The notes under the pieces: model-generated
Told to the model about the DNA's origin: nothing
Seen by the model: only the letters and a program-made list of their open reading frames with translations
Databases searched by the model: none
In this document: piece by piece, positions 12,391-24,366 of the stretch
Layout of the letters: every line of letters starts with the position of its first letter
How positions within the stretch are numbered: position 1 is the stretch's first letter
Assembly (NCBI GenBank): GCA_963932465.1
Contig: OZ010793.1
Coordinates: 258,003,525-258,067,524 of the forward strand
Reading direction: 5' to 3'
Source: Maratus speciosus
Lineage: Eukaryota; Arthropoda; Arachnida; Araneae; Salticidae
DNA: 64,000 bases
Translations under genes and position numbers: made by a program

Positions 12391-13171
12391 GAAGTGAAAA
12401 CTTCTTTAGGCGCGTTGAGCTTTTTTTGAGATGGAGAAAAACCACTGATTTGGAGACACTGTTACGTAACCAACATGCTAGCATTTTGGCACATAGACAC
12501 TAGCGCGCCAAGCGGTGAATGACAGGAACTTTTCCCTCTTCAGCTCAATCCGCAAAAGAAGAACGAAGCTAAAACTCACTTTTTCTCCGGGCGTTCACAC
12601 AGGAACACACACACACACACACACATTATCAGTTTTCGAAAACTTCTTTAGGCGCGTTGAGCTTTTTTTGAGATGGAGAAAAACTACTGATTTGGAGACA
12701 CTGTTACGTAACCGACATGCTAGCATTTTGGCACATAGACACTAGCGCGCCAAGCGTAATATAATTGTGGTATTGTATTCATTAATAAAAAAACTTTTGG
12801 ATAGTATTGAATTGGAGTATGGATTTCAATATTTGGATAGTATTGAATTGTAATGGTTGCCGTTTATATTTCACCGGATAAATCTTTAAATGCAATACGA
12901 GAATTTTTGTACGAAAATTTGTTTATTTATATGTACATGTATAATTTAAAAATATAATTTAATATAATAATATATATTACAAATTATTAATGTTTATTTA
13001 TATGTAATTTATAGTTAAATTATATTACTATGAAAATTGTAATATAGTTTTGGTAGTAATAGTTTATAATAATGAATAAAAAAAACACTATATTTAAAAG
13101 TATTTCCTGCACAATAAAACATTTCCTCACGATTAAAAAAACACGCACGTAATTGTTGAAGTTTTCACTTC
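12391..13171. mobile_element. TIR element with internal 119-bp duplication
   Basis: Fourteen-base inverted ends GAAGTGAAAACTTC (12391-12404) and its reverse complement (13158-13171) bound a 781-bp insertion in the Tc1-like pseudogene. Two direct 119-bp copies (12396-12514, 12638-12756) begin at the left TIR sequence and end GCGCGCCAAGCG. An AC microsatellite lies between them. The interior to the right is very AT-rich and holds no gene. No clear target duplication was found, so the exact ends and superfamily are uncertain. Confidence 0.55.
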
Positions 13172-13542
13172 TATTGGCACTCCCGGAGTGCCACTGTTTT
13201 TTTTTTTTTTTTTTTCCGTGGAATTCTATCATTTAAACCAAATCCTTGCAGTCTTCGCCGAACAATCTTTGCACCCGATCCAACATCACATTGGCTAGGC
13301 CCCCTTTTATGTTGTATACTCCAGATTTTTTTTTTTCTGCCCCCTATGTACGGTCTTTTAATTCTTCTATCGTTATTTTCTGTTGTACACTTTTTCTTGC
13401 CTTTACCAGTTTTGGTTTTTTTCTTTGTGACTATCTCCTTATACTGCTTCAAATATTTAGAACTATGCCACTTTTGATTATATTTCCACCAATTTGTCTT
13501 CTAATTTCTTTAATAATTGTAACCTTTTTCACTGAATAGAGT

Positions 13543-13720
13543 AGAGTCCCGATTAACCGAGTTATTTTCTTCTGATGGATTCCATTATTATGAAACAGCC
13601 TTATAAATGAAGTGTTAGTTAAGGATGAAAGAACAGTCGCAAAAAGTTAAAACTCCGATTTTCTGGTCAGAATGGGGGGGAAAAAATAGCCATAATTATT
13701 TTTTTGGAAAAAAAAAAAAA
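13543..13720 (+). repeat. Tigger-type end fragment
   Basis: Begins AGTAGAGTCCCGATTAACCGAG, cited in two parts (AGTAGAGTCCC, GATTAACCGAG). It continues with TTTTCTTCTGATGGA and CTGGTCAGAATGGGG, the half-palindrome shared with 19775-20121 and 48060-48344. Confidence 0.65.
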
Positions 13721-15142
13721 TAAATAAATTAAATCGCTTTCTAGATGACCTGTCAACTTTGTGTTATTTCTTTAATTTTCTTATCTTTTACACCCAACTC
13801 TAATATCAATCCCATAAAGCACTGACAAATGTCCTCCAAAACATGACAACAGCAGTTGAATCCTACTGCTACCCGATTGACTTCTTGTCAAAACAAGTTG
13901 GCTCTCTAAGCTCATTGGCGGCATTCAAATAAAAGAAAGCTACTTCATGTTAGCCCTAAGCAAGTTTTTTTTTTTTTCTTGTCTATAACTTTTAATTAAA
14001 TACTAATAACAGATAAAAAAAATTGTCATTGTATTTTTGATTAAATTACCTTTTTTATTGGTTTATAATTTTATGGTATTACTTAACAGAAAGTGGTATT
14101 ATGAGCCATTAAACCTCGATTCTGGTCACTTTTGTGGTTAAAGGGTATGTGTAAACTATCGAAAAATAAAATATGAGTTTGATATTTGTCTGCATCAAAC
14201 TAGTCATTATATTAAAAAATGTTATAACGATTTTAAAGAATGTCCACTCCTAAAATAGTATAGATTTAATTAGATGTTAGACGAGTGAAGATATCCTGCT
14301 AAAAGCAAGAGACTCGCTTTTTCATGCAAACAGTAAAATTCTATATCAGCTACAAGATCAGATTCCAAGGGTCTTTCTCTAAATAGAAAACTGATTCTAA
14401 CATCGAATATTTTATTATAATAAAAATTTTAATGTCACACTAAGGTGCTTTTATTGCAACTGCCGCAGAATATTTATGCAAATTTTCTTGTACACGAGAA
14501 AAAAAGAAAAAACGCCAACTATATTTGAAAACCTATTCAGTTACCATTAAATAAAACACGTCGTTTTTCAACTCCTACATCACCCCTAAGTTGACCATAC
14601 CTTTTTTTTTTTTTTTTTTTTTAATAACTTGTAAATCACGCGGAGGAAAAGGTTAAAATTGTGAATGCATGCAAAGAAAGCATTTATGAATTTAAGCAAT
14701 TTTTTTTAAGTCATAATTCATATTTTTTAACCCATTCGGGTAGGGCGTCTTATTAACTCTTTATGTACCAAATTACGCATCAAAAAAGTACTCTACTTCA
14801 TGTAATTACCGTCCCTAATGTCTGAAGATACATATTAGAAAATTTATATCGTATTGATATAAAATGGAGATAGCTTTTTCATTAAAATTTATTCAGTAAA
14901 TCAGTAGTTATAACTCTTTTTGTAAAATATTTACAAGAATAATTAGATTAACAAAAAATACTGTTATAGAAATGTCAAATTTCTTATAAATGTATTATGA
15001 TTCTATCTGTAAATGGAAAGTATTTTGTAGTTCCAAATTTTTCATATAACATTGTTTTAATAAGATAAAAGCCACACCTATATGAATGGTTGAGAAAATT
15101 ATTGCTTTAAAAAATACTTAGCATCGACTGTTTCGTTGTCAA
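13721..15142. other. No gene seen
   Basis: AT-rich with T-runs at about 13967 and 14601. A somewhat GC-richer patch at 13790-13960 was inspected and holds no convincing frame. Confidence 0.6.
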
Positions 15143-15264
15143 GGGTCTGTCCAGAGTTTCTTTTCCCCAGGATCTTGTTTTTGTGAAATTGTGAACAGCT
15201 TTTTACATTTGTGAAAAATCTAATGAATTTGAAAATATAGTTATAATCAGATCCTTGTTTAAGC

Positions 15265-16329
15265 ATTTTAAAGAAGTCTAGATAGCACCCGTCAAGATTT
15301 GATGGTAAATAACCTGAATGTTCCATCAGAAAAATTCTTGAATTTTGAATTAGTTGCTTTTAAATTAATTATTGAAATCGTGACAAATTTTTATATTGCA
15401 TAAATGATTCATATTTCTTGAAGGCGAGCTAGAGGGTGCTGTCAGTCTAACCTATTGAATGAAGCGAAAGAACTTTAAGTTTATAACTTACAACCAATTA
15501 TGCTTGCCTTTTATCAGAAATTTACCAAAAAATACTGGGTAGAGCATTTATTTTTACTTACTACAGTCTCTTTTTTTTTTTTTTTTTTTAATAATATCTA
15601 TTTTTATTTTTTTAACTACGCGACCTTTAAAAGCTGCCATGAATTTTATTTATATCAGTCTCATTCTCTAAAAGCCTAATTTTGAAACTTGATGCAACTA
15701 ACGATTTATAATATATATTTTTTATTACTTGAATTTTACTTTACTTTTTTCTTCATTTTTTAAATATTAAACCATTGATATCAATATAATTTATTTTATA
15801 GTTCTTATATGAATATTTTCTTTCCTCTCCGCTTTATTTATTTTTTTTTTTTACGGAAAATAATGGCAAACTTTTCATTCTGACTCACACACCTATATAT
15901 TCTTGATAACGGTAAAAAAAAAATAAACAAAAGTTGTAGATCAGCTCAATTTATTTAATTGATAATTACATGCAAAATATTTTAGGTTAAATATTTTAAA
16001 TATAAAATTGTTTTTTCAAAATATTTTTGAGTGTTAATTTTATTTAATGATAAACCATTAAAATAATAATAAAATCAAAATCATATAACTTCTCTTAATA
16101 AAATGTCATTATCGAAATGAATTATCGCCAAAAATAGTACAGAAATCATTTTGCCGGGCGTTGGGTTCGAACCCGCGTCGTCTACAAAAGTTCAGAGCTT
16201 TAAACTGGTGCTTTAGACCACTCTGCTAACCAGACCTGCTCTACCTTTCCTCTAAATGGAACATCTAGTAAATTTAACTTCACGCATGCGCAAATGCGTG
16301 AATTTTTTACTCTGATCTTACAGAATCAG
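15265..16329. mobile_element. 1065-bp insertion carrying a tRNA-like sequence
   Basis: Flanked by GTTTAAGC on both sides (15257-15264, 16330-16337), consistent with an 8-bp duplication. The interior is AT-rich with no recognisable protein. A tRNA-like module lies near its right end and a CACGCATGCGCAAATGCGTG hairpin near 16282. Class unknown. Confidence 0.4.
16152..16239 (-). tRNA. Degenerate tRNA-like sequence (Leu/Ser-class length), probably pseudo or SINE head
   Basis: On the minus strand an A box (TAGCAGAGTGG) and a perfect B box (GGTTCGAACCC) lie about 42 nt apart in an 88-nt unit. That length suits a class II tRNA with a long variable arm. The acceptor arm (GCAGGTC against GCCCGGC) has two mismatches, and the anticodon stem pairs at only about three positions. 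The anticodon is therefore ambiguous and the copy is unlikely to work in translation. It could still be transcribed by RNA polymerase III or be the head of a SINE. Confidence 0.5.
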
Positions 16330-17592
16330 GTTTAAGCTTTAATGTATATGATATACGTATGTTAAGGATATTTTTTCTTTATACATGTAGAAGTTACAGG
16401 TCAGATTTTATTTTTCAATGATTAAATTTGTGAAATGTTTAGTTTAAAGATGAAAAAGTTTTGTGCAAGACCTATATTCAAGACAAAGAATTTTGTGAAG
16501 GGTCTTGTTTTAAGGTGAAAAGTTTTGTGAAGGGTCCTGCTTTGAGATGAAATATTTTGTGAAGGGTTCTATTTTGAAATGAAAAATTTTGTGAAAGGTC
16601 CTTTAAAGAACGTAATTGTAGTTTAAAGTACCGTTGGTGCATAAATTGTTAATAAAATATGACATTTCATTGAGTATTATTTTTTCTTAATTATTTTTGT
16701 TTATTTGCATGTAGTAATGATATTAGTATAGTCTATACATTTATTATGACTTCATTTATGCTTCAGTATTTTAATGATAATAATAACAAAAAAAGTTTGT
16801 TCGATTCTCTTTACGGCTCGATTTTTTTTCGGTTTTTTAAATTTCAAACATATGTTTTACTCTTTAAATTCTAAATAGGGTGTACCCCCCCCCCCTAACA
16901 AATAATTTCTTGCTCTGCCTGTTGTTGTAATAAGACATTTTCCAAACTTCTTCAAAAATTCTTCCTTAGAATTATATGAATAGTACGCAGAACAACCAAG
17001 GTTCGATGATATATATCATGAGGATTTCTCTATAAATTGTTAAGATGTAATACCAATAATAAGTGACAAAAATTACATATGTACTAAACATTCTTTGTTA
17101 AGCGTTGCTTTAGTTTTACGCTGTAATTTGATTTTTCATGCACTAGTCATATTTTAATCTTTATTATAAATGCATATTACTTAAATTCCATCCATACTTT
17201 TTTTTGGATCAGATATTGCATTCCATTATAAAGATTTTTTTTCTTTTTTTTTGTAACTATAACGACATTTTCTGTAATGAATGAAAATAGATACATTGTT
17301 TTACTAACACAAAAATTTCAGTGTCCTTCCCCCACCACCACACAGACAGACAAATATATCGTCATTTATGTTGAATCGTACCCAATATACATCTAGATAA
17401 ATTTCTAGTGTATAATTTTCCTATATTTAGTATACTTTTCGAAATTTCCATACTTTTTCAAATATGGGTTTGATGACTTTTGTACGCGGTCATTGCAGAT
17501 AAAAAATATTCTTCTACATTTTCATTATATCATATTTACATTATAATCAGCAACTGTTTCTTGTTAAGTCCATCTTCTTACGATGACCAAAT

Positions 17593-17935
17593 TACCGTAT
17601 TTTACGGAAGAAACGCCGCACTCCTCAAATTGGCCTAAATAAACTTTAAAATATCGTAAACGCCGCATCCGTCGGAACGCTACTTTTGTCGACAGCGTCA
17701 CATTGATCTAACTTTAATTAAAGTTTTCCGAGTAGTGTAGGATGCCTCGTTTTAAATATCTTAAGATATCTGAAGTTTTATTTAAAATATTTAAATCCGA
17801 TTTTAAATATTTATGAATTTTTAAATTAAGAAAACTCAGTTGGTATTTAAAAAAAAAATCGTAAACGCCGCACTTGGAAAAAAATTAACTTTTAAACTCG
17901 TAAACGCGGCGGCGTTTCTTCCATAAAATACGGTA
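17593..17935. mobile_element. TACCGTATTTTA-ended MITE with repeated TCGTAAACGCCGC
   Basis: Inverted ends of about 27 bp (TACCGTATTTTACGGAAGAA... on the left). The motif TCGTAAACGC[C/G]GC occurs near 17653, 17861 and 17898. 343 bp, no gene. Confidence 0.75.
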
Positions 17936-18119
17936 TACCCTCCCCCCCCCCCTTTTTAATTTTAATAGTTGAAAGAATACATCAAAAGTTACCGGAAGGA
18001 GGATGGGTCGGTATTTCACACCTAGATATTCGAAAAAATATCCTGTGTTCCATTGACTTACTGTTTTACTCCCTTCATTGTAGTTTGTACGCACATAGTT
18101 TCATTCAAATAGACTACCC

Positions 18120-18375
18120 CCCCCCCCTCAACACTTCAATAAGAGTGTATTGTAGAGAGCAGAATTGTATGGATGCCTGCCTCTCAGAGGGAAGTAAGTG
18201 GATCGGCAGAAGAGTGTGGTTCCTGTGCGTTTCTGTTTCTGTGAAAGCGAGACGGCACACGTGGAACCAGTTTTTGAGCAAACGATTTGGACAGTTACGG
18301 GCATTTCCAGAAGTCATTTCTCTTTCACTTTCTGTTTGGGCTGTTTTGAATAAAGAGTTATTACATTGAATAGCA
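18120..18375 (+). other. Relatively GC-rich block, possibly a solo LTR or exon
   Basis: It starts TGTATTGTAGAGAGCAG and ends GAATAAAGAGTTATTACATTGAA, including a polyadenylation-like AATAAA. That layout is seen in LTRs, but no paired LTR or clean target duplication was found. Both strands are open for about 90 codons without recognisable motifs. Confidence 0.25.
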
Positions 18376-18410
18376 TGATGCAATTAACAGCATGTGAGAG
18401 TGGCGAATGA

Positions 18411-18828
18411 TTAAGGCTGTTCTCAAATTCAAAAGGAGCTACTTTCTGACATATTTTTAAAATCATTTTTGTTCGGAAACGCTAACGAATGAAATTAGCA
18501 GGTGTTATTCAGAAACTATGTAATAGAAAGATCTTTTCCGGCTTTTGGTAAACGCAAAAGATCTTTCAGAAAATACCGTCAAAGTCGGCGTTTTGAATGA
18601 AATTTCCGCACGCGACACAGGAGAAAACCTGGTCGTCAAGTGACCAAAGTTGCTTATAACTCGATAAGTGATTTATTATTATTATTATTTTTTAATGGAC
18701 AACTCATTTCGATTCCAAATTGCTTCAATAGTCAGGCATGCCAATTTTATGCTTTTCAGTTTAAAAATGAGTCAGAAATTGTGTCAAAGTTTCGCGTTGT
18801 TGAGCAGGGGATTTGAGAACTGCCTTAA
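18411..18828 (-). mobile_element. TTAAGGCTGTTCTC MITE, copy 3
   Basis: Reverse orientation, bounded by TTAAGGCTGTTCTCAA and TTGAGAACTGCCTTAA. One of the more diverged copies, with an ATT microsatellite expansion at about 18673. Confidence 0.85.
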
Positions 18829-19695
18829 ACAGGATCCGAGCAGAGACGGATTAACTATCTGCAAGCCCTCCTATAGTCTTCGCTGTTTCATTTCTCCCTT
18901 GCTCAAAATTATATAGTTATCACTTCTGCTTCACTCCATGCACGCATTTTTATAGATATTTAATACAATTCTCACATATGCAATTCTTTTGCATAAAATT
19001 TCTTTAATTAAAACATTACAGTAATTTTACCTTTATAGATCTCTCTCTCGATACAATGAAATTTTCTTACTCAGTTATTTAATAATGAATTTTACTACAA
19101 TAATTTACATATTACACATTAACTGCAATTTCGTTTTAATATTGCACATTTCTGAGTTTTTAAAAAAAGTTCACCTATTTCTATTGGCAAAGCTGTTAAT
19201 AATTAAATGTCCATCCATTGAATGTAGTACATACTATTTTTTATGCATTATTGCTAGACTGTTCCGTTTTTAGTTACTTATTTTAGAGCATAAGTATGCC
19301 TTGATTCTATAAATTTTAAAACATGCAGACTTCACAAAAAATTGAAAGGATTTCTCAGTGCCGGACCTTCTTCATTCAGGTCTCCTAAGTTTCAACCCAG
19401 TTAGAGAAACTTTTCTTTAATTAGAATTTAAAAATTAACATTTTGTTTAGCGAGGTTTTTTTTATTATATGAATGCTTACATTACAATAGCCAGAAATAT
19501 ACGTTTTTGTAGAATGAATCATTTTCTTCCCAATCACATGTGAATATAAAATTACCGTTTCATAGCATATACCGGATAGATATTTTAACAAAGTCCTTAT
19601 CGAATTTACGGAAATAAATCTTTAATCATTATCCAATGGGCACTACTTAGATACTGGATATCAGAGGAAATTTACCAAATTCTGCAACCTTAATT

Positions 19696-20379
19696 CAGGG
19701 CCGAAACTAAGGGGGGGGGGGCATGTGCCCCGGGCGCCAGAATGAAGGGGCGCCGAATGAAGGATTAAACCTTCGGAATGGATCATTTTCTTCTGATGGA
19801 CTGATGGCTTCCATTATGATGAAACAGTCATTATAAATGAAGTGTTAGGTGAAGATGACAGAGCCGTCGTAAAAAGTTAAAACCCTGATTTTCTGGTCAG
19901 AATGGGGAAAAAAATGGCCATAATTTTAATTATGACCATTTCCTCCCTTCCCCATTCTGAGGAGAAAATCAGAGTTCTAACTTTTTACGGCTGCTCTTTC
20001 ATCTTCACCTAACACTTCATTTATAATGGCTGTTTCATAATAATGGAAGCCATCAGAAGAAAATAACGCGGTTAAAGCGGAAACTCGGTTAAGCGGGACT
20101 CGGATAATCGGGACTCTACTGTATATTTCATTTTAAAAATGATCTTTAGACTATTTTTGTTGGTGTTCAGAGAAGAGGGGGTCATGACCCCCCGTGACCT
20201 CCCCCTTGGATCCACCATTGTAGATTATGTAGTTCAGTTTTACATATTTTAAATTTTAAAATAAGTCGGCTATTAGAAAATTAGTAAAATTTTCTTTGTA
20301 AATATGCTTTACGGAAATGGGGGGGGGGGGCAAAAATCCATGTTTGCCCCAGGTGCAAAAAAGGCTAGTTTCGGCACTG
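19696..20379. mobile_element. Non-autonomous hAT hosting a Tigger-type fragment
   Basis: Ends CAGGGCCGAAACTA / TAGTTTCGGCACTG are flanked by CCTTAATT (19688-19695) and CCTTGATT (20380-20387), an 8-bp duplication with one change. The left end carries an 11-G run and a GGGCGCC motif. A Tigger-like right end (19775-20121) sits inside it and is therefore younger. Confidence 0.85.
19775..20121 (-). mobile_element. Tigger-type end with palindromic core, nested in hAT
   Basis: Ends GGGACTCTACTG followed by TA at 20122. Two inverted halves (19775-19935, 19937-20060) pair through CTTCTGATGG and CTGGTCAGAATGGGG. The other CAGTAG end is missing. Confidence 0.65.
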
Positions 20380-20445
20380 CCTTGATTGCAGGGCTGGTGA
20401 GAGGGGGGTGGGGGGCACAGGCCCGGTTTCAGACGGAGCAATTAA

Positions 20446-20859
20446 GAGGCTACTTCAGTCAAATGGAAAGACGCATTCGCTAATGTTAATCCTATCGAAG
20501 AAATTTATAAAGATATCTCGGTCGCATTTCAATATTTTTAAATGATTTCCTTTGCATTGAATAGTTGAGATCGATCTGTATGCAGGCCGTTTTTTACTTT
20601 TTCGATTTTGACTGCAGATATTTTTCATGAGGATGCTTTTACTTTCGAAACCGGTTCCGAAAATGAAAGTGTCCTCATAAGAAATACCTGTAAACAAAAT
20701 CGAAAAAGTAAACAACGGCCTTTGTACAGATCGATCTCAACTATTCATTTCAAAAGAAATCATTTAAAAATATTGAAATGCGACCGAGATATCTTTATAA
20801 ACTTCTTCCATAGGATTAGCATTGGCGAACGGGTGTTTTCGTTTGACTGAAGTAGCCTC
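20446..20859. mobile_element. Foldback (long-palindrome) element, copy 1
   Basis: The whole 414 bp is one imperfect palindrome. GAGGCTACTTCAGTCAAA at the left pairs with its complement at the right, and the centre is near AACCGGTT at about 20652. The two arms encode mirror reading frames of no apparent function. Confidence 0.85.
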
Positions 20860-23800
20860 AAAGAAATTTTGTAATGTTCCAAATCTGAGGTTGCACATAC
20901 TTTTCCTTTACAAGCTGAAAAACATTTCCCAGAAGTGTAATTCAGAAGATTTCCAACAAAGAGACAGGAAAACCCCCATTGAGCTGTTAAATAGCTGATC
21001 CCTCTTACAAATAGCCCGCAACTTCCTATCTTCCTAAAAAGCGTCTATATAAGTTATAGTTTAGTTTCTCAGATCGCCTATGCCTTGAGGCAAAAAAGCT
21101 TATCGTCGCTACCTTCTATCCTCATGTCTCATTAGGCATTGCCGTTTTTATCAGGCAGCAGCTTTTAGTAATTTCCTAATTGGAATTTTTTTTTTTTTTT
21201 AATGGTACATAATAATGTTACATTTATGCTTATTCTCTATAAAGTTTCTTTCTTTCTTTAAATCCTTACTTTTATATTAACTATATTTGATGTAAAGTAT
21301 AGTGAGAAGCATAAGAGAAAAATTAAAAATGACAAAGTGAAATTTTTCAATTTTCCGAGAAATTATGAGCATACATGAGAAAAACTACCTAAAAAATAAA
21401 TAAAAATAAAGGTTTTATATATACACAAAATAATTATTTTCATTACCAAAGAAAAGTCTAATTGATATATGAAATATTGCACTAACAGTCACCAAGACTT
21501 GATTTAAAAAATTAGAAGCCCAAAGTATAGATATTCTTGGGGTCCACTCTGTTCAAGATATCTTACGCAATCAGTTTATTCACTTTTATGTCGTCTTTAA
21601 TATATGAAATACCAAAATATTTATTTTGGCTAAAATATCATTATGCGAGTGGCAGGAATATGCACAGAGGGCGATAGGAGGTACAGTTGTATCGGGCCCT
21701 AATGAACAAATCTAGATAAAATTTTAAAAACAAATCTAGATCAAAATATTGCTATTTTATACACATAAAATGTTTGCTCTAGAGGTTCTGAGCCCCAATT
21801 GGCGCGGGGCCCTGGGAAGCCCCCGATGATTGCGCCAGCCCTGTACCTATCAAAACTTGATAGTGTTGATAGTCATGTTTGCTGCTTTCGTAAAAACTGA
21901 AGTGTGGTAAGAAAGTTGCTTCTTCTTTAATTCATTTGACGACGCATTTCTGATCGTAAGAAACCGATTTTGGTCCCTAATCTTAATTACTCGGGTCGCC
22001 ACATAATAGAAAGAGACTATTTTTTCCTATCTATTAAAAATTATATTAATGCTGAGGTATAAATTTCTTGCTCAAAAACTGTATTAATTTAGTGAAAAAT
22101 ATATTTTCATGTGCGAGTAGGGAGAAGTGCCCGATATCAAGCAGCATAAGGTGGGTTAGGGACCTAATCCCCTCTCAATCAAAATAGGTTGAAAAGGTCA
22201 AAACACTTTTACTTAATGTAAATTTATTATAATTTAATAAATAATGATACAGTGTGAACATAACAGACATTTTAGACTATTAACACCTTCATGACAAGCG
22301 TCGTTTAAAGAATTTTTTTTATCTTTTATCACCGATAATACAGAAATGAAATTTTCTTCAATTTAATGGCAGTAATTCTGCGACTGAATAAGTCCAAATT
22401 TTCTATATTAATAAAGAAAGGTTCTGAAAACCTCTTACGTCAACGTCACATATACGGGAAATGTTATACCCTCACATACTCGTCGCGAAAGGGTTAATCC
22501 TGTCATACATGGCAACCTCATAAGTTTGTATTGAAATGCGACCCCCCCCCCCCCGGAACAGAAATACATTGGAGTAAATTATTTTATGGCAAGATCCGAT
22601 AACAGTTTAATATCCACCTGTTAAATTAACCCTGTTTGTAAATCAGAATACGATTCAATTAGAGGTGGTGGCGATGGTGCTGATTAAAATAAACAATTAA
22701 CATTATGTTCTAAATTCTAAAAGAGATTCGATTACACATTGATTCGAATAAACGGCGAATCTCCGTACTTTTTTTGTAGGGGGGGGGGGGGCGTACTTTT
22801 GGACTGCCCAGGGGCCGTGAAAGCTGTCACCGGCCCCTGTTGATTCTATTGTATATGAGTAATAAAACACATTTATAGTGACCATGTCAGTCAGATTCAA
22901 ACAAATTAAATAATTGTTCGTAAAGCAATAAAAATGATATATACTTGAACTTGTGTACCCGAGAGCAGTTTTTATTATCAAACTAAGTGGAGAAATTTCC
23001 GATTTTTTTTTTTTTTTTTAAATAAACCACAGCTTTTAAGTTCTTCGGCCTATTTTTTTTTTTTTTTAACCAGGATTTTAAAGTTTTTAAAAGTCTGTGG
23101 TAAAATCCTGCACATGCGAGTTTATTTTTAATTTCCATCAATGAATAATGTTTTATTTTAAATTTTCATTTCTTGCATTGTTTAAGGACAAAGACAATCA
23201 ACAAGTTATGATCCCAGTAGCAGAAACAGTGCAGCACGGAAGCGGGCGCTGCAGATTATTTTAAACCTTGCAGATTAATCCACCAACTTAAAAATAAATG
23301 CTGGGCTTAAAAAATAGCTGAAATTTGCTTTAAGTCTCTAGATTTATGGTATTTGTTGTATCCTTATATTATATATATTCTTTATAAATGGAAATTTTGC
23401 TTACTTTAAGTGTTTCTGTTATTTCTTATGATAGTAGGCTTATTGGGTCGCAGATAAATTTTTGTTTGCTGCAGTCTGACACAGAAAATTCTGCTTCTGG
23501 GGTTATGATTTTCTAATAGTTTTCTAATCTCAGTTTCGATATAAAAGAGTTACTGTGAAAGGCTGCACTTCTTTTCTCCCCACAAAACTATACATTATTC
23601 AAAACCTAGATTAGAAATTTCTAGTTTTCATGTAATTGCTTGTATTCAGAATGAATGCTATATTCTGTTTTGCTGACTTTTGTTTGATATATCGACATTT
23701 GTTTATAAGTATACAATCGGTAAAAGACATTTTACCACTTGGAAGTCACAGAAATTAATTTATTTAGTAATTTACACACACACTTTTATTTTCGGGGAGA

Positions 23801-23949
23801 AATATAAATTTTCTTTTATAAATGATGTTTTCTTATAGCAGTTATCATGACGTTAATCCATCACTTCAAGATTCCAATCCCATCCTCATTCACTGAAAAT
23901 AATTCTTTCTAAAACAAGCATAAGCTTATGGATGTTTCTTTTCATTTTT
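20860..23949. other. No gene seen; possible hAT end fragments
   Basis: GCGCCAGCCCTG ending at about 21842 and CACCGGCCCCTG ending at about 22839 look like right ends of hAT elements, but no matching left ends or duplications were found. C13 (22542-22554) and G13 (22779-22791) runs are present. Confidence 0.4.
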
Positions 23950-24366
23950 TTAATGCTGTTCTTCTGAACAAGCGCAAAACGTTCTGACACATTTACAAAT
24001 TCATTTTTTAACGGAAAGATATAAAATTGGAAAGCCTGGTCATGGAAGAGATTTGGAATTGAACTATTTTTTCCATTTTTTTTTTTAATCAATCAATAAC
24101 CCATTGAGTTATAAGCTATATCGATCACATGACAAACCCGTTTTTCGCCCGCTCTTGAGTGATTTTTCTACTTTCGCGCGGAAATTCGGTTCAAAAGGTC
24201 CACTTTGACATTATTTTCTGAAAGATCTATTGCGTTTGCAAAAAAAATGAAACAGCTCGATGACATAGTTTCTAAACAACACCAGCTAGTTTCTTGCACT
24301 TTCGAACAAAAATAAATTAAAACTTATGTCAGGAGGAAGCCCTTTTGGATTTGAGAACAGCCTTAA
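23950..24366 (+). mobile_element. TTAAGGCTGTTCTC MITE, copy 4
   Basis: Bounded by TTAATGCTGTTCTTC and GAGAACAGCCTTAA. Same interior order as the other copies. Confidence 0.85.

Larger units (their letters stand above)
11150..13530 (-). pseudogene. Tc1-like transposase pseudogene, split by two later insertions
   Basis: Read on the minus strand, three separated pieces form one decayed Tc1-type transposase. Piece 1 (about 13530-13205) resembles the N-terminal DNA-binding domain: a lysine-rich GKGKKK linker, a DRRIKR motif, then VRRRLQGFGLNDRIPRKK. That last motif matches the usual VxxRLxxxGL..R.xxKK ending of the second helix-turn-helix. Piece 2 (about 12390-12281) carries NWAKIHVNW and the catalytic SDET context. 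Piece 3 (11383 to about 11150) continues with LFGRDGIKFVWRR and VSVMIWGCM, both classical Tc1 motifs. Between pieces 1 and 2 sits a TIR element (12391-13171). Between pieces 2 and 3 sits a hAT (11392-12272). Stops, frameshifts and a poly-A tract in the frame show it is dead. The last catalytic region beyond 11150 is too decayed to define. Confidence 0.8.
15143..16612 (+). mobile_element. Decayed copy of the CAGGGRTCTG hAT-like MITE, interrupted
   Basis: The left part (15143-15264) and right part (about 16330-16612) each match 4618-5049. They are separated by a 1065-bp insertion. The right end stops short of the usual terminus. Confidence 0.65.

Noticed and set aside
18120..18375. Firm call of a solo LTR
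   Set aside because: Start, AATAAA and end resemble an LTR, but there is no second copy, no clear 4-6-bp target duplication and no adjacent primer-binding site.
20608..20850. 80-codon and mirror 86-codon open frames
   Set aside because: They are two arms of one palindromic foldback element, so the similar peptides reflect the palindrome rather than a duplicated gene.
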